From NCBI GenBank assembly GCA_964553925.1, contig CAZKNR010000128.1, forward strand, positions 1 through 64,000: a stretch of DNA of 64,000 nucleotides, in the 5' to 3' direction. Below, piece by piece: positions 1 to 8,408 of the stretch. A program made the position numbers and the translations under genes. The stretch comes from DAISKN01 sp964553925. GTDB lineage: Bacteria > Acidobacteriota > Vicinamibacteria > Marinacidobacterales > SMYC01. Numbering within the stretch: position 1 is the first letter of the stretch; each line of letters opens with the position of its first letter. The notes beneath the pieces were generated by a model. It was given only the letters and a program-made list of their open reading frames with translations. It made no database searches and was not told the DNA's origin.

Positions 1-309
1 TTCCGCGAGCTCATGTCCGGTGTCCAGGCGATGGGTGAGCACCGGACGGGCCGCCTCACGCTTCGAACCCATGACGTCGAGCCCATCATACTCCCGCCCG
101 TTGGCCCGAAGTTCGTTCGCCAGACTCGGGAAGCGTTGCACATGTCGCGCCAGGTCTTCGCCTTCAAGCTTGGCGTCAATCCCAGAACTCTCGAGCGCTG
201 GGAGCAGGGCCGCAGCAAGCCCAACGAACAGGCTGCCGCGCTCATTTGGCTCGTTCGGAAATATCCGGACACCCTCGAGCGACTCGAGTCTCTGAGAGTT
301 CCAGCGTGA
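1..309 (+). CDS. HTH (Xre/HigA-like) antitoxin, 5' partial
   Basis: The reading frame is open to the window edge (codons FREL precede the first ATG at 13), so the true start probably lies upstream. The visible protein has a short N-terminal segment (EHRTGRLTLRTH) followed by a helix-turn-helix around residues 35-85 with MSRQVFAFKLGV and RTLERWEQGRSKP. This layout is typical of HigA/MqsA-like antitoxins that bind their own promoter and neutralise a RelE/HigB-type toxin. The toxin gene would lie upstream, outside the window. The family is recognised from the TLRTH and VSPRTLE-W-QG-S-P style motifs; the pairing with a toxin is inference. Confidence 0.75.
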   Translation, partial: FRELMSGVQAMGEHRTGRLTLRTHDVEPIILPPVGPKFVRQTREALHMSRQVFAFKLGVNPRTLERWEQGRSKPNEQAAALIWLVRKYPDTLERLESLRVPA

Positions 310-426
310 GCGGCGGTCGCTTCAGCACGGGATCCACATCTCGACCAAGAGAGCGATCGCGGGTGGCCGTTGCTCTGAGCGGCTCATGAGCCGACCGCTG
401 AATGCTGACCTCTGTGCCTGGCGACC

Positions 427-1443
427 TCAAAACAACCGCTTTTGCGGGTCGACCGGGGTGAAACCGAAGTGGCGATAGGCGCGCTCGGTCGCGACTCGCC
501 CGCGCGGCGTGCGTTCGAGAAATCCAATCTGGATTAGATAGGGCTCGTAGACGTCTTCGATGGTGTCGGCTTCCTCGCCCACCACCGCCGCCACCGTTGA
601 CAGGCCCACGGGGTTGCCTGAGAACTTGTCCATGAGGGTGAAGAGGATACTGCGGTCCATCTCGTCGAATCCCATCTCGTCGACTTCGAGAAGGGTGAGG
701 GCGTCTTGTGCCACGGTTTCGGTGATGGCGCCGTCGGCTTTCACCTGGGCGAAGTCCCGCACCCGCCGGAGCAGCCGGTTCGCGATGCGCGGGGTCCCGC
801 GCGAGCGGCGGGCGATGGCGCGCGCGGCCGGCTGCTGAATCGAGACACCCAGAATTCGGGCGGAGCGCAGGATGACGCGCTCGAGGTCGTCCTCGGTATA
901 GAAGTCGAGACGGTGGACGATGCCGAAGCGGCCGCGAAGAGGCGACGTCAGCAGCCCCGCGCGGGTCGTCGCTCCGATGAGAGTGAATTGCGAGATGGGA
1001 ATCTTGACCGACTTCGCCGATGGACCCTGACCGATGATGATGTCGAGCTTGAAGTCCTCCATCGCCGGATAGAGCACCTCCTCGATCGCGGGATGGAGCC
1101 GATGGATCTCGTCGATGAAGAGAACGTCCCGGGGCTCGAGGTTCGTGAGGAGAGCGACCAGGTCGCCCGCTTTCTCGATGAGGGGCCCGGCGGTGGTCTT
1201 GATCCCCACCTGGAGCTCGTTCGCGACCACATAGGCGAGCGTGGTCTTTCCCAGGCCCGGAGGGCCGTAGGTCAGGAGATGATCCATCGCCTCCCCGCGC
1301 TCGCGGGCGGCTACGACCGCGATCTCGAGCTGCGCCAGGATTTTTTTCTGACCCACGTACTCCGAGAACCGCCGCGGCCGGAGGCTCAGCTCGAGAGACT
1401 GATCCTCGTCGGTGCGGCCCAGGGTAACGAGGCGCTCGGTCAT
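427..1443 (-). CDS. ruvB: Holliday junction branch-migration ATPase RuvB
   Basis: RuvB is the hexameric AAA+ motor that, with RuvA, drives branch migration of Holliday junctions. The 338-residue product matches the usual family length. It shows Walker A (YGPPGLGKTTLA), Walker B (VLFIDEIHRL), sensor 1 (TLIGATTRAG) and the C-terminal winged helix ending LERTPRGRVATERAYRH. The ATG at 1443 is chosen because MTERLV is the usual RuvB beginning; a much longer open frame upstream on this strand is only the antisense of neighbouring high-GC sequence. It is the last gene of the leftward operon yebC-ruvC-ruvA-mutS-like-ruvB, 29 bases after the MutS-like gene. Confidence 0.97.
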   Translation of the reverse strand: MTERLVTLGRTDEDQSLELSLRPRRFSEYVGQKKILAQLEIAVVAARERGEAMDHLLTYGPPGLGKTTLAYVVANELQVGIKTTAGPLIEKAGDLVALLTNLEPRDVLFIDEIHRLHPAIEEVLYPAMEDFKLDIIIGQGPSAKSVKIPISQFTLIGATTRAGLLTSPLRGRFGIVHRLDFYTEDDLERVILRSARILGVSIQQPAARAIARRSRGTPRIANRLLRRVRDFAQVKADGAITETVAQDALTLLEVDEMGFDEMDRSILFTLMDKFSGNPVGLSTVAAVVGEEADTIEDVYEPYLIQIGFLERTPRGRVATERAYRHFGFTPVDPQKRLF

Positions 1444-1472
1444 GTTCTCGTGGAGTCTACCGCCGGCTTCGA

Positions 1473-3272
1473 TCAGACTTCCAGCCCGATTCCGCGCATG
1501 AGCTCGAGGGCGTTCGACTTCTTCACCACTCCATCCCGCATGCGGAAGTCGAACCGGATCTTGCCGTCCTCGATGTGATCCTCGAAGTGGACGTTGATGG
1601 CACGGCCGGGCATGGTCTCCGCGAGCTGGGAAAGCGCCAGGTCGTGGGTGGTGATGAGGCCGAGCGCGTCCCTTTCGACGAGGCCCCGGACCACGGCCTC
1701 GGCGCCGATGCGGCGGTCGTGGGAGTTCGTCCCGTGGAGGATCTCGTCGAGAAGGAAGACCACCGGGATCTCTCCCTTCGCGAGCTCCATCACCTGCCGC
1801 AGGCGAAGGATCTCGGCGTAGAAGTGCGAGATGCCCTCCTGGAGCGAGTCCTCGACGCGGATGGAAGCGGCGACTCGAAGGCGGGAGAGCGTGAGCCTTC
1901 TCGCCCGCACCGGGGCCCCGGCAAGTGCCAGGACCGCGTTGACTCCGACGGACCGGAGGAGCGTGCTCTTTCCCGACATGTTCGATCCCGAGACCACGAG
2001 GAGCCGGAGGTCCCCTCCGAGCTTCACGTCGTTGCGCACCAGGCGGTCCGGCGGGATCAAGGGATGACCGAGACCCTCCGCCTCGAAGAGCGCCTTCTCC
2101 GCGTTCTCCTCGGGCGTCGTGGGGAAGACGTCCTCGGGGTTCTCGAAGCCGTAGCTCGCGAGTGCGAGGAGCGCGTCGAGCTCGCCCACCGCCTCGAGCC
2201 ACCGCGAAACCTGAGGTCCCGAGACGCGCCGCCAGGCCTCGATGGCGAACGCGAACTGCGTTCCCCAGAGAAGGAGGGCGGCGATCGGAGCGAAGAGCTG
2301 ATTTCTCCGGGCGTCGAGATACTCGATGAGACGCGCGAGACGCCGGATTCTTGCCGATGCCCCGTCGTCGTCGGACCGGAGCCGGCTCTGAAGCGAGAGC
2401 AAGTGATTCGAGACGAAGCTCTGGCTCTCGAGAACGCCGAGGAGGGAGGCGAGAATGGCGAGATCCCGGGCGGGAGCCTCGGCGGCGGAGAGGACGGCGC
2501 TCGTTCGAGGACGAAAGAAGAGTGCGAAGGAGGCGCTCACTGCGACAGACGCGAGAAACACCGCGCGGTCCACCCGGGAGGCAAGCCACAAGATCGCGAG
2601 CGCCGTGGTCGCGGCGCCGAGGGCGAACGCCGTCCACCTAAGGGCGGCCGATGCGAGGAGAAGCGGCCCACCTGCCCACCTCTCCAGGGCCTCGGGATCG
2701 GAAATCTCGTCCTCTTCCGCGGGCTCCGACGCGACTCTCTCTCGAAGGTCGGCGAGCGGCCGCAGCTCGGAGACGGCCTCCTGCCGCAGACGAACCTCCT
2801 CGAGAGTCGCGGGGGCTTTCAGCCAGGAGGCGAGGGTCTTCGTTCCCCAGGGGCTCACCGTGATATCGAGAAGCTCGAAGAGCGAGCCCTTGCCGAAGAG
2901 GTCGAGATCCCGCGCGTAAGGATGGTCCCGATCGAAGAACCGCTCGCCCGTCCTTCCCTTCCCCTGCCAGGTCCCTTCGAGCCTTTCGATCCCCCGGAGG
3001 TAGAAACGCTCGGCGCGCTCGGCGCGCGTCAGAGCGTCGTGGAGGCGCAGGTGAACGGCAAGAAGCGCTCCGAAGAGAACCACGGGCACGAGGAGAACGG
3101 GCCAGCTCGAAGGCGTACGCTCCCAGACGAACCACAGCAGGGCGACGAAGGCGACGACCGCCGCGAGCCGGGCGTACGAGACGAGAGCCACCTTTCGTTT
3201 GCGCAGGGCTCTTTCGCGCTCGCGCTCTAGATGCCTCTCCCGGTACAGGGCGAGGACCTCGGATCGGCTCAT
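1473..3272 (-). CDS. Membrane-anchored MutS-family (domain V) ATPase
   Basis: The roughly 600-residue protein has a MutS-type ABC ATPase at its C-terminus. Walker A is GSNMSGKST (about 430-438) and Walker B is VVFLLDEILHGTN (about 505-517), followed by the switch histidine segment ITTHD. It lacks the MutS mismatch-recognition domain. Instead it has predicted membrane segments near residues 34-52, 59-76, 204-230, 236-253 and possibly 327-345, plus a basic N-terminus (RERERALRKRK). The frame can start at ATG 3272 (TGATG with the ruvA stop) or GTG 3275. Its position between ruvA and ruvB suggests a recombination-linked role, but its substrate is unknown. It is neither MutS1 nor MutS2, since no Smr domain is present. 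Confidence 0.85.
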   Translation of the reverse strand: MSRSEVLALYRERHLERERERALRKRKVALVSYARLAAVVAFVALLWFVWERTPSSWPVLLVPVVLFGALLAVHLRLHDALTRAERAERFYLRGIERLEGTWQGKGRTGERFFDRDHPYARDLDLFGKGSLFELLDITVSPWGTKTLASWLKAPATLEEVRLRQEAVSELRPLADLRERVASEPAEEDEISDPEALERWAGGPLLLASAALRWTAFALGAATTALAILWLASRVDRAVFLASVAVSASFALFFRPRTSAVLSAAEAPARDLAILASLLGVLESQSFVSNHLLSLQSRLRSDDDGASARIRRLARLIEYLDARRNQLFAPIAALLLWGTQFAFAIEAWRRVSGPQVSRWLEAVGELDALLALASYGFENPEDVFPTTPEENAEKALFEAEGLGHPLIPPDRLVRNDVKLGGDLRLLVVSGSNMSGKSTLLRSVGVNAVLALAGAPVRARRLTLSRLRVAASIRVEDSLQEGISHFYAEILRLRQVMELAKGEIPVVFLLDEILHGTNSHDRRIGAEAVVRGLVERDALGLITTHDLALSQLAETMPGRAINVHFEDHIEDGKIRFDFRMRDGVVKKSNALELMRGIGLEV

Positions 3273-3877
3273 CACCCGGAGAGCTTCCGCAGCACCCGTT
3301 TCAGCGCTCCTTCGAAAGAGATCTCCGGCTCTTCGCGGAGCGCCGCCTCGACGCTCTTCTCCGCCGAGGGTCGCGGGAACCCGAGGTTCGCGAGCGCCGA
3401 GAGCACGTCTTCCCGGAGCGCTTCGGCGCGGCTCAGCGGAGCTTTGGAAGCATCCTCCGACCCGACGGGACCGAGCTCGGCCATCTTGTCGCGGAGCTCG
3501 ACCACGAGTCTTTCCGCGGTCTTTTTCCCGACACCGGGGATCGAGCTCAAGCGCCTCAGGTCGGACGAGCGTATCGCATCGACCAGCGCTTTCGGCTCGA
3601 GACCCGACATGACCTTCAGCGCGAGGGCCGGGCCGACGCCGTTCACGCCGATCAGGCGCTGAAAAAGGCGCTCCTCGGTTACGCTCGCGAAGCCGTAAAG
3701 GGCGAGGACGTCTTCGCGCACGTGGGTGTACACGTGGAGCGACACCTCCGACCCTTCCTCGGGAAGCTCGTAATACGTGGACACGGGAATGAAGAGCTTG
3801 TAGCCCACGCCGTTAACGAGCACCACGAGCTGGCTCGGCGACTTCCGGGTGAGGCGGCCTTCGAGGTAGGCGATCAA
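3272..3877 (-). CDS. ruvA: Holliday junction-binding protein RuvA
   Basis: RuvA binds four-way junctions as a tetramer and loads RuvB. The 201 residues show the N-terminal OB-fold (MIAYLEGRL, then VNGVGYKLFIP), two helix-hairpin-helix motifs (LIGVNGVGPALALKVMS and LSSIPGVGKKTAERLVVELRDK) and a C-terminal domain III. The start is a TTG at 3877 that overlaps the ruvC stop as TTGA, indicating translational coupling. No ATG lies in a better position, and MIAYLEG is the standard RuvA N-terminus. Confidence 0.97.
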   Translation of the reverse strand: MIAYLEGRLTRKSPSQLVVLVNGVGYKLFIPVSTYYELPEEGSEVSLHVYTHVREDVLALYGFASVTEERLFQRLIGVNGVGPALALKVMSGLEPKALVDAIRSSDLRRLSSIPGVGKKTAERLVVELRDKMAELGPVGSEDASKAPLSRAEALREDVLSALANLGFPRPSAEKSVEAALREEPEISFEGALKRVLRKLSG

Positions 3878-4374
3878 AGCGCCTTCGACACTTTCTCGAG
3901 GTAGCGCATCCGGTGAGCGTGGCAGAGTGCCACCGCGAGCGCGTCGGCGACGTCGTTGGGCTCGGGCGGCTCCTTGAGCCCGAGGAGGAGCGCGACCATC
4001 TTCTGGACCTGCTGTTTGTCGGCGCGCCCGTAGCCCACCACCGCCTGCTTCACCTCGAGCGGCGAGTACTCGAAGACCGCGAGCCCCCGGGCGACCCCGG
4101 CGATGAGCGTCACCCCGCGCACGTGGCCGAGCCTCAAGGCGCTCTTCACGTTCGTGGCGTAAAACAGGTCCTCCACCACCACTTCCCCGGGCCGGGTTCG
4201 ATCGAGAACCTCGACGATGCCCTGGTGGATGAAGTGGAGCTTCTCGGGGAAAGAAAAGCTCGCGGGTGTTTTGATGACGCCGTACTCGACCACCGAATGC
4301 CGATGGCCGTCGGAATCGATGGCACCGAAGCCCGTTGCCTGAGTGCCTGGGTCGATCCCGAGGATTCGCACCAC
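3874..4374 (-). CDS. ruvC: Crossover junction endodeoxyribonuclease RuvC
   Basis: RuvC resolves Holliday junctions by symmetrical cleavage. The 166-residue protein has the RNase H-like fold signatures: the first catalytic aspartate in ILGIDPGTQATGFG, the glutamate in VVVEDLFYATNVKSALRLGHVRG, and the C-terminal acidic/histidine cluster EPNDVADALAVALCHAH. Two adjacent GTG codons (4374 and 4371) are possible starts, one base after the yebC stop. It is followed by ruvA with a 4-base overlap, so the genes are read as one operon. Confidence 0.97.
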   Translation of the reverse strand: MVRILGIDPGTQATGFGAIDSDGHRHSVVEYGVIKTPASFSFPEKLHFIHQGIVEVLDRTRPGEVVVEDLFYATNVKSALRLGHVRGVTLIAGVARGLAVFEYSPLEVKQAVVGYGRADKQQVQKMVALLLGLKEPPEPNDVADALAVALCHAHRMRYLEKVSKAL

Positions 4375-4375
4375 G

Positions 4376-5128
4376 TCACTTCGACATCGCTGCTTCGATC
4401 TCTTTTTCCTCGATGTCGAAGTTCGCCCAGACGTGCGTCAGGTCGTCGTGCTCCTCGAGGGCCTCCATGAGCTTCAGCATCTGCAGCGCCTGCTTGCCCT
4501 CGAGCTTCACGCTGGTCTGCGGGATCATTCCCAGCTCTTCCATCGCGATCGGAATCCCCTTGGCTTTGAGGGCGTCGCGAACGGCGGGGAACGCCTCGGG
4601 CGGGGTGAAGATCTCCCAGTTGCTCTCGTCTTCCTTGACGTCCTCGCCTCCGGCCTCGAGAACGATCTCGAGGAGCGTCTCCTCGGGGGCGTCCTTGCGC
4701 TCGACGACGATGTAGCCCTTCTTGTGGAACATCCATCCCACCGAGCCGGCTTCACCGAGGTTGCCTCCGTACTTGGCGAACGAATGACGGACCTCGCCCA
4801 CCGTGCGGTTGCGGTTGTCGGTCGTCGCTTCGATGAAGACCGCGACTCCGCCAGGGCCGTAACCCTCGTAGCTCACCTCTTCCAGGTTGAAGCCTTCGAG
4901 CTCCCCCGTCCCTTTCTTGATGGCGCGCTCGATGTTGTCCTTGGGCATGTTCTCCGCCTTGGCCTTTTCGACGCCGAGGCGGAGGCGGGGGTTGAAGTTC
5001 ACGTCACCGCCGCCGGTGCGGGCGGCGACGGTGATTTCCTTGATGATCTGGGTGAAGGCCTTGCCTCGCTTGGAGTCGATGGCGGCCTTCTTGTGCTTGA
5101 TCGAATGCCACTTGGAATGTCCGGACAT
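4376..5128 (-). CDS. yebC: YebC/PmpR-family protein (TACO1-like)
   Basis: The 250-residue protein starts MSGHSKWHSIKHKK and contains NMPKDNIERAIKKGTG and YEGYGPGGVAVFIEATTDNRNRT, the hallmarks of the YebC family. Members have been described as transcription regulators and, more recently, as ribosome-associated factors that ease stalling on proline stretches; the name alone does not decide between these. It is the first gene of the ruv operon, a common arrangement in bacteria. The ATG at 5128 is the only sensible start. Confidence 0.95.
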   Translation of the reverse strand: MSGHSKWHSIKHKKAAIDSKRGKAFTQIIKEITVAARTGGGDVNFNPRLRLGVEKAKAENMPKDNIERAIKKGTGELEGFNLEEVSYEGYGPGGVAVFIEATTDNRNRTVGEVRHSFAKYGGNLGEAGSVGWMFHKKGYIVVERKDAPEETLLEIVLEAGGEDVKEDESNWEIFTPPEAFPAVRDALKAKGIPIAMEELGMIPQTSVKLEGKQALQMLKLMEALEEHDDLTHVWANFDIEEKEIEAAMSK

Positions 5129-5198
5129 GGCGAAAATCCTAGCATGAGCGGAGGAATCCCTCCAGTGTGACGTCTGGACCTCGGGCTCTCAGGGCGCG

Positions 5199-6719
5199 TC
5201 AGTCCGCGCCCAGATGAAGACGGCGCTTTTGGGCGGGGAATGCCTCGTCGGCGCTTCTCTCGGGCGTAAGAAGAGAGACGGCTATGCCCACGACGAACGC
5301 GAGCGGGATGGTCACGAGCCCCGGGTTCCGAAGGGGGAAGTACGCCTCCTCGCGGCCGAGGACGCTCACCTGGATGGTAGGCGAGAGGTAGATCAGGACC
5401 AGCGCCGAGAGCGTTCCGGCGATCATGCTCGCCTGAGCGCCACGGGTAGTGAACGGCCGCCAGAAGATGGAGAGGACCAGCGCGGGGAAGTTGGCGCTCG
5501 CGGCGATGGCGAAGGCGAGGCCCACCATATAGGCGACGTTTTGCCCTTTGAACACCACGCCGAGGACGATGGCAAGGGCGCCGAGAAGGACCGTCGCGAG
5601 GCGCGCCACGACGAGCTGCTCGCGCTCGGGCGCCTCTCCCCGGCGCACCACGTTCACCCAGAGATCGTGCGAGAGCGCGGCCGCTCCCGAAAGCGTGAGG
5701 CCCGCCACCACCGCGAGGATGGTCGCGAACGCGACGGCGGAGATGAACCCGAGAAAGCCCCTTCCCCCGACCGCGGCCGCGAGAAGCGGCGCCGCCATGT
5801 TCCCGCCGGGGTCCGCCGCCCGGACCGCGTCTTGTCCCACGAGGACCATGGCCCCGAAGCCGAGAATGAACGTGAGCAGATAGAAAAAGCCGATGAAGGC
5901 GGTGGCGTAGCTGACGGAAGTTCTCGCCGTGCGGGCGTCGGGCACGGTATAGAAGCGCATGAGAATGTGCGGGAGCCCCGCGGTTCCGAGCATCAGCGCG
6001 AGGCCGAGAGAGATCGCATCGATAGGGTCGGAGACGAGCTGACCCGGGGCGAGGACGGCCTCGCCGTAGCGCTCCGCCGCGGCGGCGAAAAGCAGAAGCG
6101 GATTGAGTGAGAATCGCAGGAGTACCATGAGCGCCAGAAGAAAGGCGCCTCCCAGGAGGAGAACCGCTTTCACGATCTGGACCCAGGTCGTCGCGATCAT
6201 CCCTCCGAAGAGCACGTAGAGAAGCATCACTCCGCCGGTGATGACCACCGCGACCTCGTAGGACAAGCCGAACAGAAGCCGAATCAGATTCCCCGCCCCC
6301 ACCATCTGAGCGATGAGGTAGAAGGAAACGACGGAGAGGGTCCCGAAGGCCGCGGCGATTCGCACCGGGCGCTGCGAGAGCCGGTAGGCCACGACGTCGG
6401 CGAACGTGTACTTGCCGAGGTTCCGGAGGGGCTCGGCGATGAGGAACATCACGATGGGCCAGCCCACGAGAAATCCGATGGAGTAGATGAGGCCGTCGAA
6501 CCCGGAGAGGGCGACGAGTCCGGCGATGCCGAGAAAGCTCGCGGCGCTCATGTAGTCCCCGGCGAGCGCGAGCCCGTTCTGAAGTCCGGTGACGCTTCGC
6601 CCCGCCGCGTAGAAGTGCTCCGCCGTCCGGGTCTTCCGCGCCGCCCAGTAGGTGATGCCGAGGGTGAGACCGATGAAAGCGAAGAAGAACCCGATGGCCA
6701 CGGGATCGACCCCGCCCAT
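5199..6719 (-). CDS. actP: Sodium:solute symporter, acetate permease (ActP) type
   Basis: This 506-residue integral membrane protein belongs to the SSS family, with about 13 hydrophobic segments. ActP-like features include AARKTRTAEHFYAAGRSV near the N-terminus, GDYMSAASFLGIAGL, and LPHILMRFYTVPDARTAR in the middle. Such proteins take up acetate or other short monocarboxylates with Na+. The ATG at 6719 overlaps the stop of the upstream DUF485 gene as ATGA; longer versions of the frame run into that gene and are rejected. The DUF485-actP pair is the classical yjcH-actP arrangement. Substrate is inferred from the family. Confidence 0.9.
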   Translation of the reverse strand: MGGVDPVAIGFFFAFIGLTLGITYWAARKTRTAEHFYAAGRSVTGLQNGLALAGDYMSAASFLGIAGLVALSGFDGLIYSIGFLVGWPIVMFLIAEPLRNLGKYTFADVVAYRLSQRPVRIAAAFGTLSVVSFYLIAQMVGAGNLIRLLFGLSYEVAVVITGGVMLLYVLFGGMIATTWVQIVKAVLLLGGAFLLALMVLLRFSLNPLLLFAAAAERYGEAVLAPGQLVSDPIDAISLGLALMLGTAGLPHILMRFYTVPDARTARTSVSYATAFIGFFYLLTFILGFGAMVLVGQDAVRAADPGGNMAAPLLAAAVGGRGFLGFISAVAFATILAVVAGLTLSGAAALSHDLWVNVVRRGEAPEREQLVVARLATVLLGALAIVLGVVFKGQNVAYMVGLAFAIAASANFPALVLSIFWRPFTTRGAQASMIAGTLSALVLIYLSPTIQVSVLGREEAYFPLRNPGLVTIPLAFVVGIAVSLLTPERSADEAFPAQKRRLHLGAD

Positions 6720-6997
6720 CAATCCTGTCCTCGAAGAGAGCTCACGGTGCGATCGTAGTGACCGTTGGCCCAGCGAACGTAAATCCAGATGAAGATCCAG
6801 GCGGAGACGATCACGAGCGCCCCCAGAAGGATCCCGAGGCTCAGGCCGGGAACGACTATCGTCCCGAGAAGGGGCTTCGCGAAGGCCACCAGAAGGATGA
6901 AGCTGAAGTAAACCGCCATCATCGCCGCGGTGAGCGTCAGAGCGAGCCGCCATTGGGCGGAGGCGAGGTCCGAGAGCGCGGTCTTATGGTCTTTCAT
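6719..6997 (-). CDS. DUF485 membrane protein (YjcH-like)
   Basis: A roughly 92-residue protein with two transmembrane helices (about 18-40 and 50-73) and the family pattern of an N-terminal A-Q-W-R-L-A-L-T stretch followed by VYFSFILLVAFAKPLLG. It matches DUF485, the small partner found immediately upstream of ActP-type symporters. The start is uncertain: ATG 6997 (MKDHK) is given, and ATG 7006 three codons upstream is equally possible, with no clear Shine-Dalgarno for either. It overlaps actP by four bases, so the two proteins are probably made in step. Confidence 0.88.
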   Translation of the reverse strand: MKDHKTALSDLASAQWRLALTLTAAMMAVYFSFILLVAFAKPLLGTIVVPGLSLGILLGALVIVSAWIFIWIYVRWANGHYDRTVSSLRGQD

Positions 6998-7017
6998 GAG
7001 AGGCATGAGAGGGGAGT

Positions 7018-7851
7018 TCAGTCGTCGAAGACGAACGTCGGCTCCTGGTAGTAGCGCACCTTGTGCTCGGAGACCTTGTGCCGCATCTCCTCCACGAGCC
7101 ACCGCCGCTTCTCTTCGAGCGGGAGGTTCGACTTCAGGAGGGGCAGCCGAAGGTTGAATCCGAGCACACGGCGGGGAACGAGGATGCGGGTGACCCCTGA
7201 TGGAAGGAGATGGCCTCCCTCGGCGACCGCGCGCACGTCGGACTTGGCGAAATCGGGGAACGAGACCAGGGCTCCGAAGTGGGGATGGTGCTGCCGCAGC
7301 GCGGCCACGTCCGAATGGTTCACCCGGTCCATGCGCGCTTCCCCGCGGTAGTAGACGCCGACCACGGCATGGAGGTTCTCGACGCGGGCGGCGAGGCTCC
7401 CCCGATCGTAGAGATGAAGGGATCGATCCTCCGCCGTGGTGACCGTCGCGAGGAATCCCTCTTGGTTCGCGGAATCCTCGGGGCGGCCCTCTCTCACGGA
7501 CACGCCGGGAATCTCCCGCGCCTTCAACAGGAGCTCCCGCGCCTCGATGTCACGGACCACGTGGTTCCAGTGCCGGACTTCGAGATTCTCGTTCTCGAAG
7601 GGCTCGACCTGAACGATCAAGTGGGGGATGTCGAGGTTCTGTACGGCGGAGACCCGATTGGCCCCGTCGAGGAGAAGGAACCGGTCGCTTCCCGGGAGGC
7701 TCGCGACGATGGGAGGGTTCTTCAGGATCCCGTCGGCGGAGAGGCGGTCGATGAGGCGGGTCACCCTCTCGAGGTCGACCCTCTCGTGCAGGAGGAGGTC
7801 GGCCACGGGAACGATCCTGAGATCGGGAAAACCCCCGGACGGCTCGGTCAT
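7018..7851 (-). CDS. ParB-like domain protein (SbnI/SerK-like fold)
   Basis: The roughly 277-residue protein has an N-terminal ParB/sulfiredoxin-like domain: LLLHERVDLERVTRLIDRL, NPPIVA, and FLLLDGANRVSAVQNLDIPHLIVQV (about 50-80). The rest of the protein has no motif I can name. The ParB-like fold occurs in DNA-binding proteins but also in free-serine kinases of the SerK/SbnI type, which have a comparable size and a D-G-x-N/H-R loop, so either role is possible. It starts at ATG 7851, sharing TGATG with the upstream HTH gene, and precedes DUF485-actP by about 20 bases. The HTH and ParB-like pair may therefore regulate or feed the transporter operon. Confidence 0.65.
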   Translation of the reverse strand: MTEPSGGFPDLRIVPVADLLLHERVDLERVTRLIDRLSADGILKNPPIVASLPGSDRFLLLDGANRVSAVQNLDIPHLIVQVEPFENENLEVRHWNHVVRDIEARELLLKAREIPGVSVREGRPEDSANQEGFLATVTTAEDRSLHLYDRGSLAARVENLHAVVGVYYRGEARMDRVNHSDVAALRQHHPHFGALVSFPDFAKSDVRAVAEGGHLLPSGVTRILVPRRVLGFNLRLPLLKSNLPLEEKRRWLVEEMRHKVSEHKVRYYQEPTFVFDD

Positions 7852-8213
7852 CACTGATTACTGACTAGTGTTTTGCGCCGGCGGGTCTTTCGCCGCGCGG
7901 CATCGACCAGCTCGTCGATCGCCTCCTGCGGCAAGCCGTCTATCGCCCGGAGAATCTCGGCCGCCTGGCGGGGCTGGCGGTAGATGATTCGTCTCAGATC
8001 GCTCCCGACCCGTCCGGCGAGAGCGAGGAACTCGTCGGGATCCTGATCGAGGGCCCTCGCGATCCGCACCACTTTGGATTCGGCGGGAGGCGGAAAGACG
8101 TCACGCTCGATGGGTGCGAGGTACGTAGGGCTCATCCCGACGCTTCTCGCGAACTTTGCGATGCTGATGTTTTTCTCTTCACGGAGCTTCCGGAGCATCC
8201 TTCCGAACTTCAT
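7851..8213 (-). CDS. Xre-family HTH transcriptional regulator
   Basis: From ATG 8213 the protein is 120 residues, with an N-terminal HTH: MLRKLREEKNISIAKFARSVGMSPTYLAPIE is the recognisable region, followed by VVRIARALDQDPDEFLALAG. The C-terminal part (RRIIYRQPRQAAEILRAIDGLPQEAIDELVD) resembles domains of Xre regulators that follow the HTH. The open frame extends 40 codons further upstream, but that part is arginine-rich, low-complexity and unlike the family. It is the first gene of the leftward HTH-ParB-like-DUF485-actP operon and is its likely local regulator. Confidence 0.8.
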   Translation of the reverse strand: MKFGRMLRKLREEKNISIAKFARSVGMSPTYLAPIERDVFPPPAESKVVRIARALDQDPDEFLALAGRVGSDLRRIIYRQPRQAAEILRAIDGLPQEAIDELVDAARRKTRRRKTLVSNQ

Positions 8214-8408
8214 CACCGCGGCCTCCCTCCGGCGCCGGGAGACACGGTCGAGACGTTCCCGACGGCGGGACGGCGAAACCGGCTTCTCGGCGGCGCCATG
8301 AATGATTCGCTCTCTGGGAAGAGCAGGGCGCAAACGACGCGGAGCGGATTCTATTGAAGGCGGGCTCGGCCGGTCAAGAAGAGCCCTGCTCGAGTTTGCC
8401 GCGCGTCT

